Assembly (NCBI GenBank): GCA_016297895.1 | Contig: JAEDFS010000011.1 | Coordinates: 1 to 47,085 of the forward strand | Source: Marvinbryantia sp. | GTDB taxonomy: Bacteria; Bacillota; Clostridia; Lachnospirales; Lachnospiraceae | Direction of reading: 5' to 3' | Length of the DNA stretch: 47,085 bases | Shown here: in pieces, positions 25,523-33,118 of the stretch | How positions within the stretch are numbered: the first letter of the stretch is position 1 | Layout of the letters: each line of letters opens with the position of its first letter | Notes under the pieces: generated by a model | What the model was told of the DNA's origin: nothing | The model's database searches: none | The model's input: only the letters and a program-made list of their open reading frames with translations | Program-made: the position numbers and the translations under genes

Positions 25523-25973
25523 GGATTTTGGAAAAATGATTGCCAATATCGGGCAGAATGTAATGAAAAAAACGGGAGAGGTAGCAGAAATTGCGTCACT
25601 GCACACAAAGGTTCTCGGAAAAAAGAAAAAAATTGAAGATGAGTTTCAGGCGCTGGGAAAAGAATTCTACGAAGCACATAAGGATGAGACTACAGAATTC
25701 CTGACGCATATCACAGCAATCAACACATTGTATACAGAAATCGCAGGTCTGGAGGAAGAAATCAAAGCGTTGAAGGAAAAACTTCCGGAAGAGGAAAAAG
25801 AGGCTGCGGAGACAGTCACCGAAGAGACTTCTGAGACGACAGAGGAGGATGATTCTGAAAAAAAGTCCGAAGAAGAGACTGGAACAGAGGAAACAGAAGA
25901 AGAGGAAGCAGAAGAAATCGAAGACGCAGCAGAAGAAGCTGAAGAATCAGCGGAAGAAAACACAGAAGAATAG
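25512..25973 (+). CDS. Small coiled-coil protein with very acidic low-complexity tail, function unknown
   Basis: 153 aa. I do not recognise a characterised family. Residues 1-95 are helical and charged (FGKMIANIGQNVMKKTGEV; later a heptad-like EIAGLEEEIKALKEKL). Residues 96-153 are almost entirely E, D, T, S and A, encoded by GAA/GAG-rich repeats, giving a strongly negative unstructured tail. There is no signal peptide or membrane segment. AAAGGAG lies upstream, and two adjacent ATG codons (25512 and 25515) could start it. The start overlaps trmD by 11 nt, so it is made with a tRNA-modifying enzyme and lies just before rplS. The acidic tail could bind basic ribosomal proteins or RNA-binding proteins, but that is speculation. 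Confidence 0.8.
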   Translation: MMFEDFGKMIANIGQNVMKKTGEVAEIASLHTKVLGKKKKIEDEFQALGKEFYEAHKDETTEFLTHITAINTLYTEIAGLEEEIKALKEKLPEEEKEAAETVTEETSETTEEDDSEKKSEEETGTEETEEEEAEEIEDAAEEAEESAEENTEE

Positions 25974-25985
25974 AAGAAATTTTTC

Positions 25986-26014
25986 TTGCATTTTGCTGAC
26001 CGGTATGTTAAAAT
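25986..26014 (+). promoter_or_regulatory. Promoter for rplS
   Basis: TTGCAT (25986-25991), a 17-nt spacer, then TAAAAT (26009-26014) preceded by TGT, an extended -10. A leader of about 75 nt follows before the rplS ATG. Firmicutes L19 leaders can be regulatory, but I could not establish the structure here. Confidence 0.65.
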
Positions 26015-26094
26015 TATTTACGTTGTGAGAAAATGAGATGGTCCTCTGTTACAGATTTGTATTATGAACGTCCAAAATAATAAGGAGGCACACA

Positions 26095-26442
26095 ATGCAG
26101 GAAATTATCAAAAACATCGAAGCTGCTCAGTTAAAAGCTGAAGTACCCCAGTTTAATGTGGGTGATACCGTAAGAGTATACGGTAAGATCAAAGAAGGTA
26201 ACCGTGAACGTGTACAGGTGTTTGAAGGAACTGTAATTAAGAAACAGGGCGGAAGTATCCGTGCAACTTTCACTGTAAGAAAGAGCTCTAACGGAATCGG
26301 CGTAGAAAAGACATGGCCGTTACATTCTCCGAACGTTGAAAAAGTAGAAGTAATCAGAAAGGGTAAAGTAAGACGTGCCAAACTGAATTACTTAAGAACA
26401 CGTGTTGGTAAGAGTGCAAAGGTGAAAGAATTAGTAAAATAG
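26095..26442 (+). CDS. rplS: 50S ribosomal protein L19 (bL19)
   Basis: 115 aa. Conserved blocks VPQFNVGDTVRVYGKIKEG, RVQVFEGTVIKKQGG and the C-terminal RRAKLNYLRTRVGKSAKVKE identify bL19, which sits at the 30S-50S interface. AAGGAGG precedes the ATG. It is framed by its own promoter and terminator, so it is a single-gene unit although positioned after trmD as usual. Confidence 0.98.
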   Translation: MQEIIKNIEAAQLKAEVPQFNVGDTVRVYGKIKEGNRERVQVFEGTVIKKQGGSIRATFTVRKSSNGIGVEKTWPLHSPNVEKVEVIRKGKVRRAKLNYLRTRVGKSAKVKELVK

Positions 26443-26445
26443 TAA

Positions 26446-26473
26446 AAAAGGCTGTCTTTTGACAGCCTTTTTG
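26446..26473 (+). terminator. Rho-independent terminator after rplS
   Basis: AAAAAGGCTGTC pairs with GACAGCCTTTTT around a short T-rich loop; the T-run completes an intrinsic terminator. Confidence 0.9.
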
Positions 26474-26554
26474 TGACCCGTGAAATTGCTGTACATTTTC
26501 CGGGTTCCACCAAAAGCCCCTCCGGGTCGGATGATATGCAAAGGAATGTCAAAG

Positions 26555-27139
26555 ATGAGAAGAGAAAAACACAGTGTCAGAAGAAGACAGAAGGAACAGA
26601 GGTCAATAAAGGAAAAAGTGGGAAGTACTCTGCTGTGGATCTTTCAGATCGTGGTCACAGTGATGTTTGCATTTGTAGTGGTGTTTTTCTTTGGACAGGC
26701 CAGAACGAATGTGGGCGAGTCCATGGAATTGACTCTTGCAGATGGTGACCGGGTTCTTTTAAATACTCTGGCATATCGTGCGGGAAATCCTGCAAGGGGA
26801 GATATCATTGCGTTTAAACCCAACGGGAGTACTACTTCACACACCCATATCAAACGGGTGATTGCACTTCCGGGAGAAACTGTGCAGATCAAAGATGGAA
26901 TGATCTATATTAATGATAAAGTATATCTGGAAAAGTCGGATTATCCTTCCATGACCAATGCGGGACTGGCATCGGATCCAATCACGCTGGGGGTGAAAGA
27001 GTATTTCGTGCTGGGAGATAACCGAAATAACAGTGAAGACAGCAGATATGCGGATATTGGCCTTGTAGATGCCGATTATATTGAAGGTAAGGTCTGGATT
27101 CGGATCTTTCCCACAGATAGCTTTGGATTAGTGGAATGA
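26555..27139 (+). CDS. lepB: Signal peptidase I
   Basis: 194 aa from the ATG at 26555 (AAGGA 9 nt upstream). A GTG at 26480 and ATGs at 26531 and 26546 are in frame, but the first lies right after the rplS terminator and the others lack a properly spaced SD. The enzyme cleaves signal peptides outside the membrane. A basic N-terminus (1-22), one membrane helix (24-47), catalytic Ser56 in GESMELTL and Lys100 in HIKRVIALPG, and the box GDNRNNSEDSR are visible. The Ser box reads SMELTL where SMxPTL is usual. Confidence 0.93.
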   Translation: MRREKHSVRRRQKEQRSIKEKVGSTLLWIFQIVVTVMFAFVVVFFFGQARTNVGESMELTLADGDRVLLNTLAYRAGNPARGDIIAFKPNGSTTSHTHIKRVIALPGETVQIKDGMIYINDKVYLEKSDYPSMTNAGLASDPITLGVKEYFVLGDNRNNSEDSRYADIGLVDADYIEGKVWIRIFPTDSFGLVE

Positions 27140-27152
27140 GAAAGGAATAAGT

Positions 27153-28001
27153 ATGAATTATCAATGGTATCCCGGTCATATGACAAAAGCAAAGCGTATG
27201 ATGCAGGAGAATATAAAGCTGATCGATCTGGTGATTGAACTGGTAGATGCCAGAGTACCACTATCCAGCAGAAATCCCGATATTGATGAACTGGGGAAGC
27301 AGAAATCCCGCCTGATTCTGCTGAACAAGGCGGATCTGGCAGATAGTGCTGAAAATGAAAAATGGATGGCATATTTTCAGGAAAAAGGTTATTTTGTCGT
27401 AAAGGTCAATTCCAGAACCGGAGAAGGATTAAAATCCATAAATCAGACGGTACAGGATGCCTGCAGAGAAAAGATCGAGAGAGACATAAAACGTGGTATC
27501 AAAAACCGTCCTGTCCGTGCGATGGTAGTTGGAATCCCGAATGTGGGAAAATCTACTTTTATCAACAGTTATGCGGGAAAAGCATGTGCAAAGACAGGAA
27601 ATAAGCCCGGCGTTACCAAAGGAAAACAGTGGATCCGTCTGAATAAAAATCTGGAGCTGCTGGACACCCCTGGAATTCTCTGGCCGAAGTTTGAAGACCA
27701 GAAGGTGGGAATGCGCCTTGCCATGATCGGTTCCATAAATGATGAGATCCTTAATACGGAGGAACTGGCACTTCAGCTGATCGCCTTTTTAAAGGAACGT
27801 TATGCGGGGGTTCTGAATCGGCGATATGGCTGTGAAGAGAATCACTCTGGTCTGGAAATGCTGGAAGCTATTGCAAAAAGCCGGGGATGTCTGTTAAAAG
27901 GACAGGAACTGGATCTTGCGAAGGCTGCGGGAATCCTTCTGGATGACTTCAGAAGCGGAAAGATCGGAAGAATTACGCTGGAACAGACGGAGGAAGTTTA
28001 G
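27153..28001 (+). CDS. rbgA: Ribosome biogenesis GTPase RbgA (YlqF)
   Basis: 282 aa, a circularly permuted GTPase: G4 NKADL (58-62) comes before G1 GIPNVGKST (127-135) and G3 LDTPG (about 168-172). The WYPGHMTKAKRMM opening is the family hallmark. It drives a late step of 50S assembly. A C-terminal helical RNA-binding domain occupies about 200-282. It lies 13 nt after lepB and 6 nt before rnhB. Confidence 0.96.
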   Translation: MNYQWYPGHMTKAKRMMQENIKLIDLVIELVDARVPLSSRNPDIDELGKQKSRLILLNKADLADSAENEKWMAYFQEKGYFVVKVNSRTGEGLKSINQTVQDACREKIERDIKRGIKNRPVRAMVVGIPNVGKSTFINSYAGKACAKTGNKPGVTKGKQWIRLNKNLELLDTPGILWPKFEDQKVGMRLAMIGSINDEILNTEELALQLIAFLKERYAGVLNRRYGCEENHSGLEMLEAIAKSRGCLLKGQELDLAKAAGILLDDFRSGKIGRITLEQTEEV

Positions 28002-28007
28002 AATAAC

Positions 28008-28772
28008 ATGGAGAAGAAGATCTCACAGATTCGGGAAGAATTTGAAAAGGGTAACCGGGAGGAATGGTATGGTCTGATTCGTATTTATGAAAATGACTGC
28101 CGGTCCGGAGTGAAGACGCTTCTTGGGCGGTATCAGAAAAAGCTGGATGACTGGAAAAAAGAAGAAATACGTCTGGAAGGGATGCTTAAGTTTGAGCGTA
28201 TGTATCCGGATCTTACGTATATTTGCGGAATTGATGAAGCCGGCAGGGGTCCTCTGGCAGGTCCGGTGGTAGCGGGAGCGGTGATCCTTCCCAAAGACTG
28301 TAAGATACCGTACCTCAATGATTCCAAACAGCTCTCTGCGGCCCGCCGGGATCAGTTGTATGACGAGATCATGAAACAGGCAGTTTCGGTAGGTGTCGGA
28401 ATGGCTTCTCCGGCAAGAATCGATGAGATAAATATCCTGCAGGCCACCTATGAAGCAATGCGTCAGGCAATTGATGCTCTTTCCGTGCGGCCCCAGATCC
28501 TGCTCAATGATGCGGTACGAATCCCGGAAGTGGAAATCCTGCAGGTGCCAATTGTGAAAGGAGATTCCAAAAGTCTGTCTATTGCAGCGGCAAGTGTGAT
28601 CGCCAAAGTGACCAGAGACCGCCTGATGATGGAATACGATACGGTCATGCCGGAATATGGTTTTGCAGGACATAAAGGGTATGGATCTGCAGCTCATATT
28701 GCTGCGATAAAAAAATATGGCCCCTCGCCGATACACAGGGCGTCATTTATTAAAAATTTTGTGGAAGTTTGA
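28008..28772 (+). CDS. rnhB: Ribonuclease HII
   Basis: 254 aa. It cleaves RNA in RNA-DNA hybrids and removes misincorporated ribonucleotides. An N-terminal helical extension of about 70 residues, usual in Firmicutes, precedes the catalytic domain that opens CGIDEAGRGPLAGPVVAGA with D76 and E77; further acidic residues are in LNDSKQLS and LLNDAVRIP. The SD is weak. The stop (28770-28772) overlaps a possible TTG start of yraN. Confidence 0.95.
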   Translation: MEKKISQIREEFEKGNREEWYGLIRIYENDCRSGVKTLLGRYQKKLDDWKKEEIRLEGMLKFERMYPDLTYICGIDEAGRGPLAGPVVAGAVILPKDCKIPYLNDSKQLSAARRDQLYDEIMKQAVSVGVGMASPARIDEINILQATYEAMRQAIDALSVRPQILLNDAVRIPEVEILQVPIVKGDSKSLSIAAASVIAKVTRDRLMMEYDTVMPEYGFAGHKGYGSAAHIAAIKKYGPSPIHRASFIKNFVEV

Positions 28773-28774
28773 CG

Positions 28775-29116
28775 GTGAATAAGAGAGAAACAGGAAGCAG
28801 ATATGAGGAGATGGCGGCAGATTTTCTCGAGAAGCAGGGGTGCCGCATATTGGAAAAGAATTATCGTACCAGAATCGGGGAAATCGATCTGATCCTGATG
28901 GACGGCAGATATCTGGTTTTTGCGGAAGTAAAGTATCGAAAGGACAGCAGAATGGGAACGGCGCTGGAAGCGGTAGACCGGCGAAAACAGCAGATCATCC
29001 GGAAGGTTGCCGGAGAATACCTCCATCGTCATCACTGCAGAACAGATCAGCCCTGTCGGTTTGATGTGATCGGGATCACCGGAGATACCATCTGCCACGT
29101 AAAGAATGCTTTCTGA
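28775..29116 (+). CDS. YraN family protein (UPF0102), endonuclease-like fold
   Basis: 113 aa from the GTG at 28775, chosen because GGAAG lies 7 nt upstream; a TTG at 28769 overlapping the rnhB stop is the alternative. The motif GEIDLILMDGRYLVFAEVKYR has the D-x(n)-E-x-K pattern of Holliday-junction-resolvase/restriction-like nucleases. The opening RYEEMAADFLEKQGCRILEKN is typical of the family. It follows rnhB as in many bacteria. Biochemical role not settled. Confidence 0.9.
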   Translation: MNKRETGSRYEEMAADFLEKQGCRILEKNYRTRIGEIDLILMDGRYLVFAEVKYRKDSRMGTALEAVDRRKQQIIRKVAGEYLHRHHCRTDQPCRFDVIGITGDTICHVKNAF

Positions 29117-29142
29117 GTTTTAAATCGGGGAAAGGATAAGGA

Positions 29143-29988
29143 ATGGAACTGATCAGAAAAGGAACGGGAGAAGAACTGATCGTAAATGAAAGAGAGGGTG
29201 TCGTATGGCTGACGTTTCCAGCTTTGGAACTGATCCCGGGTGTGCGCCATGGTTTTTCCACCAGGCTCGGTGGAGTGAGTGAGGATCATCTCTCCAGCAT
29301 GAATCTCAGCTTTTCCAGAGGAGATAAGGAAGAAAATGTGAGGGAAAATTATCGCAGAATCGGCATGGCCATGGGTTTTTCCACGGAGAATCTGGTGTTT
29401 TCTGATCAGACTCATACGGTCAACGTGCGTAAGGTATCGGAAGAGGATCGGGGAAAAGGATTTGCAAGACCCAGAGATTATCACGATGTGGACGGACTGA
29501 TCACGAATGTGCCGGGTCTGGTTCTCGCTACGTTTTATGCAGACTGCGTACCTCTTTATTTTGTGGATCCGGTGAAACGGGCCATTGGTCTTGCCCATTC
29601 CGGGTGGAGAGGGACAGTGGGGAAGATCGGAAAAGCTACGGTGGAAAAGATGCAGAAGGAGTACGGGAGCAATCCAAAAGATATCATCGCAGGAATCGGT
29701 CCGTCGATCTGCCAGGATTGTTATGAAGTGAGTGATGATGTGATCTGTGAATTCCGTAAGGCTTTTTCTGAGAATTACTGGCCTGAGCTGTTTTATCCGA
29801 CAACGGAGGGAAAGTATCAGCTGAATCTCTGGAGAGCAAATCAGTATGTGATGAAAGAGGCAGGGATCCCGGAAAAACAGATTTCCGTCACGGATCTCTG
29901 TACCTGCTGCAATCCTGAATTGCTGTTTTCTCACAGAGCATCAAAAGGAAGGCGTGGAAATCTGGCTGCGTTTCTGGAAATAAAATGA
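29143..29988 (+). CDS. pgeF: Peptidoglycan editing factor PgeF (YfiH/DUF152, purine-nucleoside phosphorylase-like)
   Basis: 281 aa. Conserved metal/catalytic residues are H91 in QTHTVN, C135 in FYADCVPL and H152 in AHSGWRGT. The C-terminal CTCCNPELLFSHRASKGRRGN block is diagnostic. Members are described as peptidoglycan-editing factors and as purine-nucleoside phosphorylase/adenosine deaminase-like enzymes, so the name is provisional. GGGGAAAGG lies upstream of the ATG, 26 nt after yraN. Confidence 0.92.
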   Translation: MELIRKGTGEELIVNEREGVVWLTFPALELIPGVRHGFSTRLGGVSEDHLSSMNLSFSRGDKEENVRENYRRIGMAMGFSTENLVFSDQTHTVNVRKVSEEDRGKGFARPRDYHDVDGLITNVPGLVLATFYADCVPLYFVDPVKRAIGLAHSGWRGTVGKIGKATVEKMQKEYGSNPKDIIAGIGPSICQDCYEVSDDVICEFRKAFSENYWPELFYPTTEGKYQLNLWRANQYVMKEAGIPEKQISVTDLCTCCNPELLFSHRASKGRRGNLAAFLEIK

Positions 29989-30051
29989 AGTGATTTTTTC
30001 ATGATTGTTGTATGCTGTTCAATGATCCATTCGAAAAGAGGGTGATACCGT

Positions 30052-31665
30052 TTGAAGAAGGAAAGCAGGAATTATAGATTAATCGTACTTTCATTTTTGT
30101 TGGTGAGTCTGTGCATGATTGCGCTGCTGTTTTATATCGACCTCACACAAAAAAGTGAAATTATTCAAAACAGAAGCGTTCAGGGATATCGGATTCTGGA
30201 TGCGTCTTTGTACCACGAGGCTGAGGATCCGGATGCACCTATTGGAATAAAAAGGGAATATGTTTTAAATCTAGGTAATCTTGACGAGGGTGATAATTGT
30301 TTCGCATTTTATCAGGTTCATCATTATATACAGATTTTTTTGAATGAGGAACTGGTATACAGCCAGATGCCCGGGAACAGGCATGCAGTCAGCAAAAGTA
30401 CCGGATGCGGATGGGTCATGATTCCCTTATTTTCTCAGGATTCGGGAAAACAGATCCGGGTGATACTGACTCCTGCATATGAAGCTGTCAGAGATAGAGA
30501 GACTGTTTTTCTGGTCGGTTCAAGACATTCCATCATAGCGGGCAGTGTAAAACATGATGTGGATGGTTTTGTGTTAAGTATCCTGGCAATCGGAGCAGGT
30601 GTCATATTTATCGGAGTGTCACTTTTCTGGATGTTCCGGAAAAAACATGACAACAGCCTGTTTTACCTGGGAGTTTTTTCAGTATTTTTAGGCTTCTGGA
30701 AGCTGACAGATATCAGGTCGATTACACTCCTGATCAGGGGACATGATCTTCTGCTGTCATATGCGTCACTTGTCATGATGACCCTGTTACCCGTTCCGTT
30801 CATTCTGTTTCTGGAAAAGCAGATAGAGAAAAAAAGATTCCGTTTTTTAAATCTTGTATGTATTGTCTCCGTTTTTGTATGTGGGGTTCAGACCGCACTG
30901 CAGTTTACAGGAAAGATGGACCTGAGAGAAAGCCTGCTGGCAACTCACTGTATGATTGCATTAACGGTGATTGCAGTAATCGTTTCAGTTGTGGGTGAAC
31001 TTCTGCGGAAACCTGCAAGCAGAAAGAGCAGGATTACCTGTATCTGCTTTCTTCTGTGTGTGACAGCTGCAGTACTGGACCTGGTACTATACTATATAAA
31101 TGATAATTCTGCAGGAATGCTGAATACCATTGCGGTTTTTCTGCTATACATTGTGACCATGGGAGTTATGACCATTTCGGAATTGAGTTATGAGGCCAAT
31201 GTGGATATCGGCACGGGATTGTTTAACAGAAGCCGGTGCAGAGAGATTGTAATGGATGAAACCGTTCTCGACGAACAGACCTGCCTGATCATGTTTGATC
31301 TGAATCAGCTGAAAAAAGTAAATGATACATTGGGTCACGAAGCAGGCGATGAGTTGATTTTCCGGTTTTCGGATATACTGAGACAAAATATGCCGGCCCG
31401 GGCCTTTCTGGGACGGTATGGAGGCGATGAATTTATAGCGGTGCTCAAACAGTGTGACGAAAGCATGGCAGAAAAGATTCTGGGAGATATTGCAGAAGCG
31501 GTGAATGAATACAACTCTGCGGAAGGCAGAGTGCAGCTTTACTATGCAGCCGGTTATGCATTGTCTGCCGAGTATCCCGACTGTTCTATGAGGTTTTTGC
31601 TGGAGAAGGCGGATGAGAGGATGTATCTGGATAAAAAAGGGTATTATGACAGGCTGAACGGATGA
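30052..31665 (+). CDS. 7TM-DISM-like sensor diguanylate cyclase (GGDEF)
   Basis: 537 aa with a TTG start; GAGGGTGAT lies about 8 nt upstream. N-terminal membrane anchor (about 9-29), an extracytoplasmic beta-rich domain (30-165) resembling 7TMR-DISM extracellular domains, seven hydrophobic segments (about 170-385), then a GGDEF domain (390-537). The active-site loop is intact: RYGGDEF with G457-G458-D459-E460-F461. The allosteric I-site RxxD is absent (P448 and A451 at those positions), so product inhibition by c-di-GMP is not expected. It is the only c-di-GMP gene in view; no EAL or PilZ gene is nearby. It is monocistronic, ending at a bidirectional terminator. Confidence 0.9.
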   Translation: MKKESRNYRLIVLSFLLVSLCMIALLFYIDLTQKSEIIQNRSVQGYRILDASLYHEAEDPDAPIGIKREYVLNLGNLDEGDNCFAFYQVHHYIQIFLNEELVYSQMPGNRHAVSKSTGCGWVMIPLFSQDSGKQIRVILTPAYEAVRDRETVFLVGSRHSIIAGSVKHDVDGFVLSILAIGAGVIFIGVSLFWMFRKKHDNSLFYLGVFSVFLGFWKLTDIRSITLLIRGHDLLLSYASLVMMTLLPVPFILFLEKQIEKKRFRFLNLVCIVSVFVCGVQTALQFTGKMDLRESLLATHCMIALTVIAVIVSVVGELLRKPASRKSRITCICFLLCVTAAVLDLVLYYINDNSAGMLNTIAVFLLYIVTMGVMTISELSYEANVDIGTGLFNRSRCREIVMDETVLDEQTCLIMFDLNQLKKVNDTLGHEAGDELIFRFSDILRQNMPARAFLGRYGGDEFIAVLKQCDESMAEKILGDIAEAVNEYNSAEGRVQLYYAAGYALSAEYPDCSMRFLLEKADERMYLDKKGYYDRLNG

Positions 31666-31694
31666 AGCAAAAGCTGACAAAACAGATGATTTAA

Positions 31695-31740
31695 AAAGGG
31701 GAGGGTGTGACTCATTTGAGCCGCACCCTCACAAGGTTTT
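31695..31740. terminator. Bidirectional terminator between GGDEF gene and prs
   Basis: GAGGGTG (31701-31707) pairs with CACCCTC (31724-31730), with CTCA/TGAG stacked inside. The plus side is followed by GGTTTTATTT and the minus side by CCCTTTTTAAA, so it serves both convergent genes. Confidence 0.75.
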
Positions 31741-32911
31741 ATTTCTGAATTTTTGCAAGCAGCTTCTGGATCTTTTCCGTAGGAGTGATCAGAGAAGAAG
31801 AAGATACATCGTGATTGAGACAATCGATGATGCTGGCCATAAAGCCGGTCATATCTGCTTCTTTATAATAAGGCTTTTCATAGATCTCGGGATCACGGTA
31901 ATTCAGGTTCGTAGTGATGAGCTTGTCCAGATAGCCTTTGTTATAGTAATCATCAAATTTGTCGAAACCGTCTGTAAAAAGACCGAAAGTGGTACAGACA
32001 AAGATCCTTCTTGCCTGTCGTTCTTTTAACTGTTTTGCTACGTCCAGCATACTTTCGCCGGAAGAGATCATATCATCGACGATCAGGACATCTTTATCCT
32101 TTACGGAATCCCCAAGGAATTCATGGGCCACGATGGGATTCTTGCCATTTATTACGGTGGAATAATCCCGGCGTTTATAGAACATACCCATGTCTACACC
32201 GAGGATGGTGGAAAAATAGACCGCTCTGCTCATAGCTCCTTCATCCGGGCTGATGATCATCAGATGATCGCTGTCGATGCGAAAATCGGGAGTACATTCC
32301 AGAATCGCTTTTAAAAACTGATAGGTAGGCATGAAGGTATCAAAACTGATGAGAGGAACCGCATTCTGTACTCTGGGATCGTGGGCATCGAAGGTGATGA
32401 TGTTGGTCACTCCCATGTTCGCCAGTTCCTGGAGAGCCAGGGCACAGTCAAGAGACTCGCGGCCGGAACGTTTGTGCTGACGGCCTTCATAAAGGAAAGG
32501 CATGATCACATTCAGACGTTTTGCTTTTCCGTCGCTGGCGGAAATGAGACGCTTGATATCCTGATAGTGATCATCCGGAGACATATGATTGGTCATTCCG
32601 CATACGCTGTAAGTCAGGCTGTAATTGGTGATGTCAGAAAGAATATACAGGTCGCTTCCTCTGACAGAATCGTTAATAATACCTTTTCCTTCGCCGGACC
32701 CAAATCTGGGGCAGGCGCAGTCCAGCAGATAGCTGTCTTCATAGTAACCACGAAAAGCGGCATTGTTGAGATCGTGAGTAGGATTGGTATGACGATAGGA
32801 CACTAGGGTGTCGTTTACCTTTGCTGCAAAATCGCGTGCCCCTTCTGTAGCAGCCAGCTTCAGCGGAGCTACAGGAATGGATTGGCGCAGAGAATCAAAA
32901 TAAGTTGACAT
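31739..32911 (-). CDS. prs: Ribose-phosphate pyrophosphokinase, long divergent form
   Basis: 390 aa from the ATG at plus 32911, which has GGAGGT 5 nt upstream; a TTG 12 nt earlier overlaps that SD. The enzyme makes PRPP from ribose-5-phosphate and ATP for nucleotide, His and Trp synthesis. The PRPP-binding loop reads VLIVDDMISSGESM, the flexible-loop YKRR is present, and PFLYEGRQHKRSGRE and TFDAHDPR replace the usual PYFGYARQDRK and TLDLHA. It is about 75 residues longer than classic Prs, with an extra N-terminal part. It has its own promoter and is divergent from the DUF512 gene. Confidence 0.88.
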   Translation of the reverse strand: MSTYFDSLRQSIPVAPLKLAATEGARDFAAKVNDTLVSYRHTNPTHDLNNAAFRGYYEDSYLLDCACPRFGSGEGKGIINDSVRGSDLYILSDITNYSLTYSVCGMTNHMSPDDHYQDIKRLISASDGKAKRLNVIMPFLYEGRQHKRSGRESLDCALALQELANMGVTNIITFDAHDPRVQNAVPLISFDTFMPTYQFLKAILECTPDFRIDSDHLMIISPDEGAMSRAVYFSTILGVDMGMFYKRRDYSTVINGKNPIVAHEFLGDSVKDKDVLIVDDMISSGESMLDVAKQLKERQARRIFVCTTFGLFTDGFDKFDDYYNKGYLDKLITTNLNYRDPEIYEKPYYKEADMTGFMASIIDCLNHDVSSSSLITPTEKIQKLLAKIQK

Positions 32912-32979
32912 GAGTACCTCCAATTTTAGGTCATAATTTTAGAACACCGGATGGTGTATTGATCCATTTCACATCCTAC

Positions 32980-33008
32980 AGTATAGTTGCTGAAAAAGTT
33001 TCCGTCAA
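32980..33008 (-). promoter_or_regulatory. Promoter for prs
   Basis: On the minus strand TTGACG (plus 33003-33008), a 17-nt spacer, then TATACT (plus 32980-32985). The leader of about 60 nt contains a small ACACC/GGTGT hairpin; no known riboswitch was recognised. Confidence 0.7.
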
Positions 33009-33062
33009 GACAATTGTCGAATTTTGGAAAAATCGGTGTAAAATTCCTGTAAAGAAGAGGGA

Positions 33063-33091
33063 TTGCAATTTGAGGATGAATTTAGTATGAT
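33063..33091 (+). promoter_or_regulatory. Probable promoter for DUF512-der-plsY-gpsA
   Basis: TTGCAA (33063-33068), a 17-nt spacer, then TATGAT (33086-33091). The predicted start (about 33098) leaves a leader of about 20 nt to the ATG at 33119. Confidence 0.55.
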
Positions 33092-33118
33092 GAAGTTGCG
33101 ATGAAGGAGAAGAAGTGT

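Noticed and set aside
26480..26554. Earlier GTG start for signal peptidase I
   Set aside because: It lies directly after the rplS terminator without an SD and would add a Pro-rich stretch before the basic N-terminus and membrane helix.
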